A stretch of DNA of 64,000 bases. Source: Hyphomicrobiales bacterium (GTDB taxonomy: Bacteria > Pseudomonadota > Alphaproteobacteria > Rhizobiales > Beijerinckiaceae). Location of the stretch: positions 992,975 to 1,056,974 of the forward strand of contig JAFLCX010000002.1 in assembly GCA_017302635.1 (NCBI GenBank). The letters run 5' to 3'. Below the pieces are notes generated by a model, which was given only the letters and a program-made list of their open reading frames with translations, had not been told where the DNA came from and searched no databases. A program made the translations under genes and the position numbers. Below, one piece after another: positions 27,805 to 36,972 of this stretch (within the stretch, counting starts at the first letter, position 1; each line of letters begins with the position of its first letter).

Positions 27805-28173
27805 ATGACCACCGAGGAACTTGTCAGCTTTTTCGCGCCGCATCTCTCGGTTTCCATCCGGAACATGTTTGGCGGCCGTTCCGTTCACGCTGAGGGGCTG
27901 ATCGTGGCGCTGGAGGCCGGGGGTGACCTCTACCTCAAGGCGGACAAGAGTACGCAATCCTTCTTTATCGATCTCGGCTGCCAGCCGCTGACCTATGAGC
28001 GCCGCTCGGGCGCGACAGCGACCCTGCGCTATTACCGTGTGCCAGATCACGTCTACGCCAACGAGCGATTGAAAAACCAGTTCGTCGCCGCCGCGATCGC
28101 GATCGCGAAGCGTGGCTCAGCCGGGCGCGAACTCGCGAAAAGGCTCGCCCAGCGTCGGGCACGCGCCCGATGA
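27805..28173 (+). CDS. TfoX N-terminal domain protein, copy 1
   Basis: A 122-residue single-domain protein with the TfoX_N pattern: IRNMFGGRSVHAEGLIVAL, LYLKADKST, a PLTYERRSG strand and LRYYRVPDHVY, then a basic Arg/Ala tail. TfoX in gammaproteobacteria controls competence, but stand-alone TfoX_N proteins have no firm role. The gene starts eight bases after sufA and its last codon overlaps the next gene by four bases (ATGA), so the two are translated together. Confidence 0.85.
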   Translation: MTTEELVSFFAPHLSVSIRNMFGGRSVHAEGLIVALEAGGDLYLKADKSTQSFFIDLGCQPLTYERRSGATATLRYYRVPDHVYANERLKNQFVAAAIAIAKRGSAGRELAKRLAQRRARAR

Positions 28174-28514
28174 TCGAGGATATCGAGGACTTTTTCGCCC
28201 CGGTTCTGCGGGTCTCGATCAAGCGCATGTTCGGCGGGCACGGCGTCTACGCCGAGGGCCGCATCCTCGCGATCGAGGCGGATGGCGAGATTTTCCTCAA
28301 AGTCGACGATGAAACGCGTGGCTTTTTCGAAAGCCACGGCTCGTCGCCTTTCGTCTACGAGAAGAAGGCAGGCCAGCAGATGGTGATGAGCTATTACTGC
28401 GTGCCGGTCGCGGCCTATGACGACGACCCGCTCCGGCGCGCCTGCATCGAGGCGGCGCTGGAGGCAGCGATGCGTGCTCCTCTGCCAAAGAAGAAGGCTG
28501 TCGGAAAGCGCTGA
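28170..28514 (+). CDS. TfoX N-terminal domain protein, copy 2
   Basis: A 114-residue paralogue of the preceding gene, with the same landmarks: DFFAPVLRVSIKRMFGGHGVYAEG, IFLKVDDETRGFF, PFVYEKKAG and MSYYCVPVAAYDDD, then a Lys-rich tail. The overlap by four bases and the shared architecture point to tandem duplication followed by divergence. The two may form a heterodimer, which is inference. It converges with the orphan gene at 28529. Confidence 0.85.
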   Translation: MIEDIEDFFAPVLRVSIKRMFGGHGVYAEGRILAIEADGEIFLKVDDETRGFFESHGSSPFVYEKKAGQQMVMSYYCVPVAAYDDDPLRRACIEAALEAAMRAPLPKKKAVGKR

Positions 28515-28528
28515 GGGCTCAGCGCTTT

Positions 28529-28933
28529 TCAATGGGCCGATGAAGGCAGCCAGTCGCTTTCGAAGCGGCGAAAACTCCAGATTTCCACCCAGTCTTCGTC
28601 TCCGGGAACATAACACTGGAAACCGGCCTCCCAGCCGGCATCAAGCGCGAACCAGAAACCCCGGACTATATCGCGGATCCAGTCGGGCACCGGGGATTTG
28701 GCGAGCACGATCATCTGGCCCTTGTGGTCGTGCAAACGTTCGATGCTCGTCAGGAATTCGGCATATTCCTGTGCGCGTTCGTCATCGAGGTTGGCGCCAA
28801 TCCCGATCAGCAGTCCCAGAAACAGGCGCACGCGCGGATCATTCTCACCATGGTCATGGCGCGAGCATGGCACCCGGAGCAACCAGCCGAGCGCTCCGCG
28901 CTCTGTCGATTCCTGTCCAGCTCCGCCGCTCAT
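28529..28933 (-). CDS. Small protein of unknown function downstream of the DEAD-box gene
   Basis: About 134 residues, soluble, no signal peptide or membrane segment. It has acidic and Trp-rich stretches (WIRDIVRGFWFALDAGWEAG, DEDWVEIWSF) and a mid-helix EYAEFLTSIERLHDHKGQM. I do not recognise a family. It is 24 bases downstream of the helicase gene on the same strand, so it is probably co-transcribed. An in-frame GTG at 28942 would add three residues and is an alternative start. Coding is supported by intact frame between two genes and protein-like composition. Confidence 0.6.
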   Translation of the reverse strand: MSGGAGQESTERGALGWLLRVPCSRHDHGENDPRVRLFLGLLIGIGANLDDERAQEYAEFLTSIERLHDHKGQMIVLAKSPVPDWIRDIVRGFWFALDAGWEAGFQCYVPGDEDWVEIWSFRRFESDWLPSSAH

Positions 28934-28957
28934 GAAGATCACGCCATCTGGCCGCCT

Positions 28958-30568
28958 TCAGGTCTTGAGACGGGATGGCCGTGCGAGAAATCCCGGCACA
29001 GAATCGCCGAAACCCTTCGGCGTTGGCCCGTCATCATGGTCACGACCGCGCGGACGGCGTTCCTCGCGGCGAGGCTTTTCGCTGCGCGGCGCGGGTTCTG
29101 CGCGGGGCGGACGATCGTCGCGCGGTGCGGCTGCTTCCCTCGGCGGGCGGGCTTCCCGTGGCGGACGAGGTTCTCGACGTGGTTTTTCCTCACGCGCGGA
29201 AACGGGCGCGTCGCCGGCCTCTCCGCCGGCAGCCTCGATGATTTTCTGTTCCTTCGCCGTGCGCACATGCTCACGCTCGCCACGGCCTTTCGAGCGGCTA
29301 CGATCCTTGTCACGGCCGCTTCGGCTGCCGCGATCCCGATCGCGTCCGGCCGGGCGTTCGTCGCCTTCCGCTGCGGGGGGCAGCGAGGCAAGATCCCCCT
29401 CGTGCCATTCGATTGTTTTGGTGATGAGCTTCTCGATCGCCGAGAGGTATTTCTCGTCGCCGCGTGCCACGAGCGTCAGTGCCGTTCCGAGGCGTCCGGC
29501 GCGACCGGTACGGCCAATGCGGTGAACGTAATCCTCGGCATGATGCGGGATATCGTAGTTGAAGACGTGGCTGACATCCGGGATGTCGAGCCCGCGCGCC
29601 GCGACATCGGAGGCGACGAGCAGGGTCAGCTCATTCTTGCGGAAGGCATCAAGTGCTGCCATGCGCGAGCGCTGGTCCATGTCGCCGTGCAGCGCGCCAA
29701 CTGAAAACCCGTGCTTCTGCAAGCTTTTATAGACCGTTGCGACTTCGCTCTTGCGATTGCAGAAGATGATGCCGTTCTTGATTGGATTCTCGGCGTTCTC
29801 ATCCTGCGCGGCGCGGATGAGGCGGCGCAGGGTGTCGCGCTTTTCGAAATCACGCGGATGAGTCGCCACAAGGCGCTGCGTGATGGTGGTCGCGGTCGAG
29901 GAGGCACGCGCCACCTCGATCTTCACCGGGTTCGAGAGGAACTTCTCAGTGATGCGCTGGATTTCCGGCGGCATGGTCGCCGTGAAAAACAGGGTCTGGC
30001 GCGTGAAGGGGCAAAGACCGGCGATTCGCTCGATATCCGGGATGAAACCCATATCGAGCATGCGATCGGCTTCGTCGATCACCAGCACCTCGATGCCGGT
30101 GAGCAGCAGCTTGCCGCGCTCGAAATGGTCGAGCAGGCGGCCCGGCGTTGCGATCAGCACATCGACGCCGCGCGTGATTTTCTGATCCTGATCGCCGAAG
30201 GAGACCCCGCCGATGAGCAAGGCCACCGAGAGCTTGTGGTTCTGGCCGTATTTGACAAAGCTTTCCTCAACCTGCGCCGCGAGTTCGCGGGTCGGCTCCA
30301 GGATCAACGTGCGGGGCATGCGGGCGCGGGCGCGACCCTGCTCGAGGATCGAGAGCATGGGCAGGGTGAAAGCGGCCGTCTTGCCGGTGCCGGTCTGGGC
30401 GATGCCGAGCACGTCGCGCCGCTGGAGCACCTGCGGAATGGCCTGCGCCTGAATGGGAGTCGGCGTCGTATAGCCGGATGACGTCACTGCATCCTGAACA
30501 GCCTGGCTGAGGCCGAGATCGGAGAAGGTGACGGAAGGGGGGGTATCAATCGGATCGGGTGCGGACAT
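28958..30568 (-). CDS. DEAD-box RNA helicase, RhlE type
   Basis: A cytosolic ATP-dependent RNA helicase of 536 residues. Motifs in order are the Q-motif FSDLGLSQAVQDAV...PTPIQ, Walker A AQTGTGKT, PTRELA, GG, TPGR, DEAD (in VIDEADRMLD), motif III as TAT (TATMPP), HGDMDQRSR, motif V ARGLDIPDV and motif VI HRIGRTGRAG. The C-terminal 150 residues are low-complexity, rich in Arg, Asp and Pro, as in RhlE-type helicases that assist ribosome assembly or degradosomes. I chose the ATG at 30568 (MSAPDPIDTPPSVTF); the frame upstream is open but lacks resemblance. Confidence 0.93.
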   Translation of the reverse strand: MSAPDPIDTPPSVTFSDLGLSQAVQDAVTSSGYTTPTPIQAQAIPQVLQRRDVLGIAQTGTGKTAAFTLPMLSILEQGRARARMPRTLILEPTRELAAQVEESFVKYGQNHKLSVALLIGGVSFGDQDQKITRGVDVLIATPGRLLDHFERGKLLLTGIEVLVIDEADRMLDMGFIPDIERIAGLCPFTRQTLFFTATMPPEIQRITEKFLSNPVKIEVARASSTATTITQRLVATHPRDFEKRDTLRRLIRAAQDENAENPIKNGIIFCNRKSEVATVYKSLQKHGFSVGALHGDMDQRSRMAALDAFRKNELTLLVASDVAARGLDIPDVSHVFNYDIPHHAEDYVHRIGRTGRAGRLGTALTLVARGDEKYLSAIEKLITKTIEWHEGDLASLPPAAEGDERPAGRDRDRGSRSGRDKDRSRSKGRGEREHVRTAKEQKIIEAAGGEAGDAPVSAREEKPRREPRPPREARPPREAAAPRDDRPPRAEPAPRSEKPRREERRPRGRDHDDGPTPKGFGDSVPGFLARPSRLKT

Positions 30569-30769
30569 GCCTGCCAGTTTGCCAGAAGCCCGTGGCTGAG
30601 CCACGGAGGAGGGCGCCGAACCCGCGAGAGCGGGCTTTTCCCGCATGCGTCGCGCCCTGTCGCCAAAAACAGCGTCGCTCTGGCGATACACGGGGCATGC
30701 CGGTTCATGCAACTGCGAAATGTCTTTCAAGCCCGGAATGGCCGATGAATTTGCGCGATTTCAAACGCT

Positions 30770-31057
30770 TTACTTGTTGCAACCGGTGTCCCGGCCGGTT
30801 GCAGGGCCGATAGAACCGGTTGTCATGCGGTCATCGAGCACCGAGCGCGTGACAGTGTAGACGCGCGTCTCAGCTGCTTGTGCCGGGCGCGGCGCGGCGA
30901 CGAGCGTTTCCTGCGCGGCAGGAACAAGCCAAGCCATGGCCTTCACCGTGGCCTGTGCACCGATGATGGCGAAGCCGACAATCGCAAAAAGCAGGATCAT
31001 GTAATCACGGATGACCCGACGCTCGGATGAGAACAGGAACAGCATCTCGCGCAGCAT
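30770..31057 (-). CDS. Small inner-membrane protein of unknown function
   Basis: A 95-residue protein with one hydrophobic segment (residues about 20-38, YMILLFAIVGFAIIG), a short charged N-terminus and a C-terminal tail ending near DDRMTTGSIGPATG. A GGAG SD lies before the ATG, which supports the start. No known family is recognised. It diverges from the LTXXQ-type gene, with 185 bases between them. The DTGCNK end is unusual in having a single cysteine close to the terminus. Confidence 0.6.
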   Translation of the reverse strand: MLREMLFLFSSERRVIRDYMILLFAIVGFAIIGAQATVKAMAWLVPAAQETLVAAPRPAQAAETRVYTVTRSVLDDRMTTGSIGPATGRDTGCNK

Positions 31058-31242
31058 GATTGTCTCCGGAACAGTGCTTGAATCGTCAACAAAGAGTGGA
31101 GGAACAGCCTTAATTTTTGGTGAGCATGGGCGACGTCTTGCTCCAGCCTGTCCGCAACATGACCAAGCTTTAAGTTGTGTTTACGCCCTTTCCGGCGCCT
31201 CATGAGCACAAGGCGACTTTCACAAATTTCTGGAGAATGCTC

Positions 31243-31800
31243 ATGAGCGAATCCCGCTCCTTCTTCTCGAAACCTGTTTCGAAATGGCTTCTGGCTGGCG
31301 GTGCTGTGCTGGCGATCGGTGTCGGCGTCAGCTTCGCCGAGTGGGGTCAGGGGCCGCGCTGGCGCTCTGGCGGCCAGCCGATGATGGGTGGTCACATGGC
31401 GGGCGGCGGCGGTCTCTGCGCACGCGATCCCCTGCGCTATGAAGGCGTTGCCCGCGCCTATCTCAAGGCCGACCTCGATCTCAAGGCTGAGCAGAATGCC
31501 GAGCTTGAAAAACTGGCCGCCATTCTCGTGCCGGCCCTGAAGGACCTGCGCGATGAGGTCTGCAACAATTTCGCGGGCAAGACTGCGCCAGCGCCGGAGC
31601 GTCTCGAACGCCTCGCGATCATCCTGCGCAAGGCGGCGGATGCGGCGGATAAGACCTTAGTCCCCACAAAGTCGTTCTATGCGAGCCTCGATGACCGCCA
31701 GAAGGCGCGTGTCGATGAACTCTCCGAGCGTCGTCGCGGCATGATGCGCGGGCATCAGGGCGGCCCCGGCGAGGGGCGTGGTCCGGGCTGGCGTCATTGA
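31243..31800 (+). CDS. Periplasmic LTXXQ-type (Spy/CpxP-like) protein
   Basis: A 185-residue exported protein. A signal segment (WLLAGGAVLAIGVGVSFAEW) is followed by a Gly/Met/His-rich stretch (MMGGHMAGGGG) and a helical domain with AEQNAELEKLAAIL and FYASLDDRQKARVDELSERR, a variant of the LTxxQ signature seen in Spy and CpxP. The tail is again Gly/Arg/His-rich and may bind metal. Spy-like proteins act as ATP-free chaperones or metal sensors in the periplasm. I chose the ATG at 31243 since CTGGAG lies seven bases upstream; an ATG two codons earlier is possible. A strong terminator follows. Confidence 0.78.
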   Translation: MSESRSFFSKPVSKWLLAGGAVLAIGVGVSFAEWGQGPRWRSGGQPMMGGHMAGGGGLCARDPLRYEGVARAYLKADLDLKAEQNAELEKLAAILVPALKDLRDEVCNNFAGKTAPAPERLERLAIILRKAADAADKTLVPTKSFYASLDDRQKARVDELSERRRGMMRGHQGGPGEGRGPGWRH

Positions 31801-31822
31801 GCCAGGAATTCGGGCAGATACG

Positions 31823-31850
31823 AAAAGGGCGCCGAAAGGCGCCCTTTTTT
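31823..31850. terminator. Intrinsic terminator after the LTXXQ-type gene
   Basis: GGGCGCC pairs with GGCGCCC around a GAAA tetraloop, flanked by AAAA before and TTTTTT after. It works in both directions and can also end the chemoreceptor transcript on the minus strand. Confidence 0.9.
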
Positions 31851-31868
31851 GCACATGAATGTGACGCC

Positions 31869-33539
31869 TCAGGCTGTGCGCACGGCGTGAAGGAACTCAT
31901 CGACCTTCGAGCGCATCATCTGGCTTTGTTCGGCGAGTTCGCGCGAAGCGGCGAGCACCTGCTCGGCGGCGATTCCGGTATCGGTCGCGGCGGATGTCAC
32001 GATCGAAATCCCGTGTGACGCGTGTTCGGTACCTTGCGCCACCTGCTGAACATTCTCGGAAATGCCCTGCGTCGCGGCACTCTGCTGGGTGACCGCCACC
32101 GCAATCGACGACGCCACCTGGTTGATCTCCTCGATCATGGTGGTGACTTCGCTAATGGCCATGATGGATTCCGACGAGGCCGCCTGAATCGCCGACACAT
32201 GCTCGCCGATCACGTCGAGGGCGCGCGTGGTTTGTGTAGCAAGTTCCTTCACCTCGCTGGCGACCACTGCGAAACCGCGACCTGCTTCGCCGGCGCGCGC
32301 AGCTTCGATTGTTGCATTGAGCGCGAGGAGGTTGGTCTGGGACGCGATGGATTTAATGATTTCTACCACTTCGACAATCTTCTTGCCGGCCTCATTGAGC
32401 CTCTTCGCTGCCTCGTCTGTCGCATGAGCCTTGGCGGCTGCGGCGGAGGCGTAGGCTGACGATTGCTCAGCCTGTCGCCCGATTTCCTGAATTGAAGCCG
32501 CCAGTTCGTTGGCATTGCTGGCCAGCGACTGGATGCTCTCGCTCGCTTCGTGTGAAGCGGCCGCGACGGCCGTGGATTGCTCGGTTGCCGTGCGGGTGAT
32601 TTCAAGCATCGAATTGGCTGAGCCTTCCAGCTCGTTGGCCGAATGCGCCACCGTGCTGACGATGTTCGCTGCCGCCGTTTCGAAATCCTGGATTGTCGTT
32701 TCGATGGAAGCGGCCCGCGCGAGGCGCTCCTTCTGCTCTTCATCCGCCTTGAGGCGCATGGCACGACGCTCCAGTGCGCCCTCCTGGAAAGAGCGCATCG
32801 CGCGCGCCATTTCGCCCAGTTCGTTCTTGCGCTCGGCGCCTGAGATTTCGATGTCCAGCTCGCCGGATGCGAGGGTGTTCATGGCCTCGATCGATTCCTT
32901 GAGCGGTTTTGCGACCCCGAAAATCACGAAGTACATGCTGAAAATGCCGATCAGCGATGTGATCGCTGCCAATACGATCATGGCCATCTTGGTCTTGGCT
33001 CCAAAGGCTTCCGAGGCCTCGAAATCCGCTTTGGAGTGATTGAGCAGAAACTCGATGATCCCGGCGATCTTCTCGGTCCCCGGATCAATCGCGGCATACA
33101 TCTCCTTCACGATGAATGTTTCGAGCCCTGCCTTGTCGTTTTTTTCGAGCAGGCCGATGAGCTTGACCGTCGCCTTGCGTGCCTCGACGAGCGGGCCTTC
33201 AGTTTCGGCAATCAGTTTGCGCTCATCACCGAGCCGCGCGCTCTTCACATATTCGGGCCAGAGTTGGTCGATTTCGGCGAGCGCGGCCTTCGAGGCTTTC
33301 AGGGCCTCCTCCGGCTTGAAATTGCCGTTGCGCGCCTTGTGCGCGGCATCCACGACGTCGACCGCGTAACGATCCGAAATCACCTTGAGATTTCGGATCG
33401 GAATGACGTGATGCCGGTAAACCTCATCGAGCGTCTCGGTTTTCTGGTCGAGAGCAGCCCAGGAGACAATCGAGAGGGCTGCGGCGAGGGCGAACAGGGC
33501 AACAAAGGCCCCGACGAGACGCGTCGAAATCCGGTTCAT
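31869..33539 (-). CDS. Methyl-accepting chemotaxis protein
   Basis: An inner-membrane chemoreceptor of 556 residues. Membrane segment 1 is at about residues 8-28, a four-helix-bundle ligand domain fills about 30-185, membrane segment 2 is at about 188-210, then a HAMP domain ([22 protein letters not shown]) and a long signalling coiled coil. The hairpin tip reads [47 protein letters not shown], the CheA/CheW contact region. There is no CheR-binding pentapeptide at the C-terminus. No other chemotaxis genes are nearby. Ligand unknown. Confidence 0.95.
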   Translation of the reverse strand: MNRISTRLVGAFVALFALAAALSIVSWAALDQKTETLDEVYRHHVIPIRNLKVISDRYAVDVVDAAHKARNGNFKPEEALKASKAALAEIDQLWPEYVKSARLGDERKLIAETEGPLVEARKATVKLIGLLEKNDKAGLETFIVKEMYAAIDPGTEKIAGIIEFLLNHSKADFEASEAFGAKTKMAMIVLAAITSLIGIFSMYFVIFGVAKPLKESIEAMNTLASGELDIEISGAERKNELGEMARAMRSFQEGALERRAMRLKADEEQKERLARAASIETTIQDFETAAANIVSTVAHSANELEGSANSMLEITRTATEQSTAVAAASHEASESIQSLASNANELAASIQEIGRQAEQSSAYASAAAAKAHATDEAAKRLNEAGKKIVEVVEIIKSIASQTNLLALNATIEAARAGEAGRGFAVVASEVKELATQTTRALDVIGEHVSAIQAASSESIMAISEVTTMIEEINQVASSIAVAVTQQSAATQGISENVQQVAQGTEHASHGISIVTSAATDTGIAAEQVLAASRELAEQSQMMRSKVDEFLHAVRTA

Positions 33540-33576
33540 TCTGAGCGTTCCATGCGTGCGAGAGTTGCAGGCCAGG

Positions 33577-33592
33577 CCACCCGTTCGGGTGG
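33577..33592 (-). other. Hairpin in the chemoreceptor leader
   Basis: CCACCC pairs with GGGTGG around a four-base loop, about 40 bases before the chemoreceptor ATG. It could affect mRNA stability or translation; no function is evident. Confidence 0.4.
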
Positions 33593-33646
33593 TTCAAGAA
33601 TGAACTATGCCGTTCAATCGCTCTAGAATTCGTAAACCGGCTAAAG

Positions 33647-33672
33647 CAATTGATTGCAATTGAGCACAATTT
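33647..33672. repeat. Three 10-base phased CAATT repeats upstream of the chemoreceptor gene
   Basis: CAATTG at 33647, CAATTG at 33657 and CAATTT at 33667 are spaced exactly one helical turn apart. They lie about 110-135 bases upstream of the chemoreceptor start in the 194-base gap to parE. They could be a regulator binding array or a bend; the regulator is unknown. Confidence 0.45.
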
Positions 33673-33733
33673 GAGTGCGTTTTGACGAAAATCTGAGTGT
33701 CGCGAGCCCGCGAAATACTCGCTTTTCGCGATT

Positions 33734-35866
33734 TCAGAGGTCAACCAGCGCTTCTGCGAAAGCGGCGCGCTCCTGAATGAAGGTAAATCGCGCCTCGGGT
33801 TTGTTGCCCATCAGGCGCTCGACCGAGTCGTCGGTTTCAGCCTTTTTGTCAGCCGGAACCGCAACCCGAAGTAGCGTCCGCTTTCTGGGGTCCATGGTGG
33901 TTTCCTTCAACTGCGCCGGCATCATTTCGCCGAGGCCCTTGAAGCGGCCGATATCGGGCTTCTTGCCCTTGAAGGCACTCGCGAGAAGCTCCTCCTTGTG
34001 CGCGTCGTCGCGGGCATAAACCGTCTTGCCGCCATGCGTAATGCGATAGAGCGGCGGCACGGCAAGATAGAGATGTCCGTTCTCGATCAGCCGCGGCATC
34101 TGCCGATAGAAGAAGGTGATCAGCAGCGAGGCGATATGCGCGCCATCCACATCGGCGTCGGTCATGATGATGATCTTGCCGTAACGCAGGTCATCATCGC
34201 GATATTGGCTGCCGGTGCCGCAGCCGAGTGCCAGCATCAGGTCGGCAAGCTGCTGGTTGGCCTGAAGCTTGTCCTTGCCGGCATTTGCGACGTTGAGGAT
34301 CTTGCCACGCAGCGGCAGCACAGCCTGGCTCGCACGGTCGCGCGCCTGTTTTGCCGAGCCACCCGCCGAATCCCCCTCGACGATGAAAAGCTCCGAGCCT
34401 TGCGTCGCCGAGTTCGAGCAATCGGCGAGCTTGCCCGGCAGGCGGAGCTTGCGCACCGGGGTCTTGCGCGCGACATCCTTTTCGGCGCGGCGACGCAGGC
34501 GCTCTTCGGCGCGCTCGACCGCATAATCGAACAGACGATTCGCTTGATTGGGATTGCCCGCGAGCCAATGATCGAACGCATCGCGGATCGCGGCATCGAC
34601 AATGCGCGAGGCTTCGGCGGTCGCGAGTTTGTCCTTGGTCTGGCCGACGAATTCCGGCTCGCGGATGAAGACCGAGAGCATCACGGCCGCGCCGTTCATC
34701 ACGTCGTCAGAGGTGAGAAGCGCTGCGCGCTTGCTCTGGCCAATGCGCTCGGCATGGTCTTTCAGCGCGCGCAGCAGGGCGACGCGCAGACCGGCCTCGT
34801 GCGTGCCTCCATCGGGCGTCGGCACGGTGTTGCAATAAGAGGAAACGAAGCCATCGTCATGCTGAAACCAGGCGAGGGCCCATTCGCAGGCCCCGTGGCC
34901 CTGTTTGTCGAGCCGGCCGGCGAACATCTCGTCGATGACAAGCGTCTTGCCCTCGATTTCGCGCCGCAAGTAATCCGAGAGCCCGCCGGGAAAGCGCAGA
35001 GTGGCGCGATCGGGCGTTTCCGAACCGGCCACCAGTGCCGGGTCGCAGGACCAGCGGATTTCAACACCGCGGAAGAGGTAGGCCTTGGAGCGCGCCATCC
35101 GAAACAGCCGCGCGGGTGAGAAGGTCGCACCTGCCTTGAAAATCTCGGCATCGGGCTTGAATTTCACGCTGGTGCCGCGCCGGTTGCGGATGGCTCCGAG
35201 ATGTTCGAGCGGGCCTTGCGGTAGCCCGCGCGAAAACTGCATCCGGTAGAGCTGCTGCTCACGCGCCACCTCGACCTCGACGAATTCCGAGAGCGCGTTG
35301 ACCACCGAAACGCCCACACCATGCAGGCCGCCGGAGGTCTCGTAAGCCTTGCCGTCGAACTTGCCGCCCGCATGCAAGGTGCACATGACGATTTCGAGCG
35401 AGGATTTGCCGGGGAATTTCGGGTGCGCATCCACCGGAATGCCGCGCCCATTATCCGAAACGGTCAGGAAGCCATCCGCGCCAAGCGTGATCTCGATGAA
35501 GGTCGCGTGCCCCGCTACCGCCTCGTCCATCGAGTTGTCGAGCACTTCCGCGAAGAGGTGATGAAGCGCCTTCTCATCCGTGCCGCCGATATACATGCCG
35601 GGGCGCCGGCGCACGGGCTCAAGCCCTTCCAGCACCTCGATCGAAGAGCCGTCATAGCCGCCGGGCGCTGCGGGCGGGGCAGGGGGCGGCGGTGGTGGCG
35701 GGGTCTTGGCGCCACCCGATGACCCACCTGCTGCCGGGACTTGTAACTTCTCGCCCGTGCTCGCGACCGCTGGTTTTGCAGCGGGTTTGGTCTCCCGCAC
35801 CATCTCCTGCGCGGCCTTCTCCAGCTGGCTGAAGAGATCGAGGGCGGGGGATGGCTTGGAGGACAT
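33734..35866 (-). CDS. parE: DNA topoisomerase IV subunit B
   Basis: The ATPase subunit of topoisomerase IV, which unlinks daughter chromosomes. The 710-residue product has a Pro/Ala-rich N-terminal extension (with a proline run) before the GHKL ATPase: RRPGMYIGGT, EVLDNSMDEAVAG and DNGRGIPVDAHP. The Toprim part has EGDSAGGSAKQARDR and IMTDADVDGAHI. The FFYRQMPRLIENGHLYLAVPPLYR segment and KQARDR favour ParE over GyrB. The start is uncertain: ATG at 35866 (MSSKPSPALDL) or 35911; neither has a clear SD. parC is not in the window. Confidence 0.93.
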   Translation of the reverse strand: MSSKPSPALDLFSQLEKAAQEMVRETKPAAKPAVASTGEKLQVPAAGGSSGGAKTPPPPPPPAPPAAPGGYDGSSIEVLEGLEPVRRRPGMYIGGTDEKALHHLFAEVLDNSMDEAVAGHATFIEITLGADGFLTVSDNGRGIPVDAHPKFPGKSSLEIVMCTLHAGGKFDGKAYETSGGLHGVGVSVVNALSEFVEVEVAREQQLYRMQFSRGLPQGPLEHLGAIRNRRGTSVKFKPDAEIFKAGATFSPARLFRMARSKAYLFRGVEIRWSCDPALVAGSETPDRATLRFPGGLSDYLRREIEGKTLVIDEMFAGRLDKQGHGACEWALAWFQHDDGFVSSYCNTVPTPDGGTHEAGLRVALLRALKDHAERIGQSKRAALLTSDDVMNGAAVMLSVFIREPEFVGQTKDKLATAEASRIVDAAIRDAFDHWLAGNPNQANRLFDYAVERAEERLRRRAEKDVARKTPVRKLRLPGKLADCSNSATQGSELFIVEGDSAGGSAKQARDRASQAVLPLRGKILNVANAGKDKLQANQQLADLMLALGCGTGSQYRDDDLRYGKIIIMTDADVDGAHIASLLITFFYRQMPRLIENGHLYLAVPPLYRITHGGKTVYARDDAHKEELLASAFKGKKPDIGRFKGLGEMMPAQLKETTMDPRKRTLLRVAVPADKKAETDDSVERLMGNKPEARFTFIQERAAFAEALVDL

Positions 35867-35971
35867 GAGGCGCGACGGACTTTCGGGAACTGATTCGGAG
35901 CTTGCTAGCATAGCATGCCATGCAGCCCCTCGGCCTTCATGCCGAAAACGCAGCGCCTTGGGCGTTTTTCC

Positions 35972-36823
35972 TCAGGTTTCCCGTCCGTTCGCGCCTGAAG
36001 GCGGGATATGCCATTCGATCGATTTGTAATCGAAGCCGAGTTCGATCGTGGGCTTTACCACGCGGAAAAACGGCGAGACGTCGAAATCGCGCGGCGTGAA
36101 CAGCGATGAGTCGCGGATATGGAAAATCTCGCGGTTTCTGAGCCGCCCCATGCCGTCCACCTCGCTCTTCTGCTCAAGGCGCGGCAGAATCGGATAGCCG
36201 ATTTCTTCGAATGCGCGGGCAATCAGCGTCGAGCAGATGGCGCGGGTCGGCTCACCCGAACCGAGCGCAATCATCCGGCGACGGAAACGCTGCGGCACCG
36301 GCGGGTTCGGCAGGAAATAGCGCATCAGGTCGATGACGTTTTTCAGATCATAGCGGTCACCCATCCGGCTCTTGGCGAAGGCGATCAGCTTGGCGCGATC
36401 TTCCACCGTAAGCCCCACGGGCCGACAGATGCGCGTGTTGAACGAGGCATATTTCGAGAGCGGCGAGGCGATGACGCCTTCACCGAGCTCGGCCTCGATC
36501 AAGGTCGCCGGAGCACCGGTCGAGTCGAGGCAATCCGCCATCGGGCCAACATAGAGCGCGGCGTGGCTCCATGTGGATTGCGTCAGGTATTTGATCGCCG
36601 CCGCGACCTTCGAGCGCCCACCCTCAACCAGCAGCACATCACCCGGTTCGAGGAAGCGGGAGACATAATCCGGTCGGCTGGCGGCATAGGGCTCGTAAGC
36701 TGTAGCCGTGGCGGTGATGCGCCGCGCGACGAAATTGCCAAGCCGATCGAGAAAGTTGTCTTTCGCCTGCATGCCCGCAGGAAACCCGATGGAGACGGAG
36801 TGTTCAAGCCTGCGCCTGATCAT
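35972..36823 (-). CDS. YiiX/YebB-like permuted NlpC/P60 hydrolase
   Basis: A 283-residue cysteine hydrolase of the circularly permuted papain-like family. The order of active residues is His first (STWSHAALYVG), an acid (IEAELGEGV) and then Cys (AICSTLIARAFEEIG). The GDVLLVEGGRSKVAAAIKYLT lead-in is typical. Members cleave amides of peptidoglycan peptides or lipids; the substrate here is unknown. No signal peptide is evident. The start at 36823 is tentative, since an in-frame ATG at 36772 is possible. Confidence 0.8.
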   Translation of the reverse strand: MIRRRLEHSVSIGFPAGMQAKDNFLDRLGNFVARRITATATAYEPYAASRPDYVSRFLEPGDVLLVEGGRSKVAAAIKYLTQSTWSHAALYVGPMADCLDSTGAPATLIEAELGEGVIASPLSKYASFNTRICRPVGLTVEDRAKLIAFAKSRMGDRYDLKNVIDLMRYFLPNPPVPQRFRRRMIALGSGEPTRAICSTLIARAFEEIGYPILPRLEQKSEVDGMGRLRNREIFHIRDSSLFTPRDFDVSPFFRVVKPTIELGFDYKSIEWHIPPSGANGRET

Positions 36824-36972
36824 TTCGGATCACGCCTTGCGGAATGGCACGTTATGAGCCCGAAGTTTTCGCCGGCGAGAGCACGTTTACGCCCGGCTCA
36901 TTCATCCAAATTTCACCATCCCGAGATGAAAGTGGGGACATCGAGAATCGTCGCCGTCGGGAGAGGTCGCCC

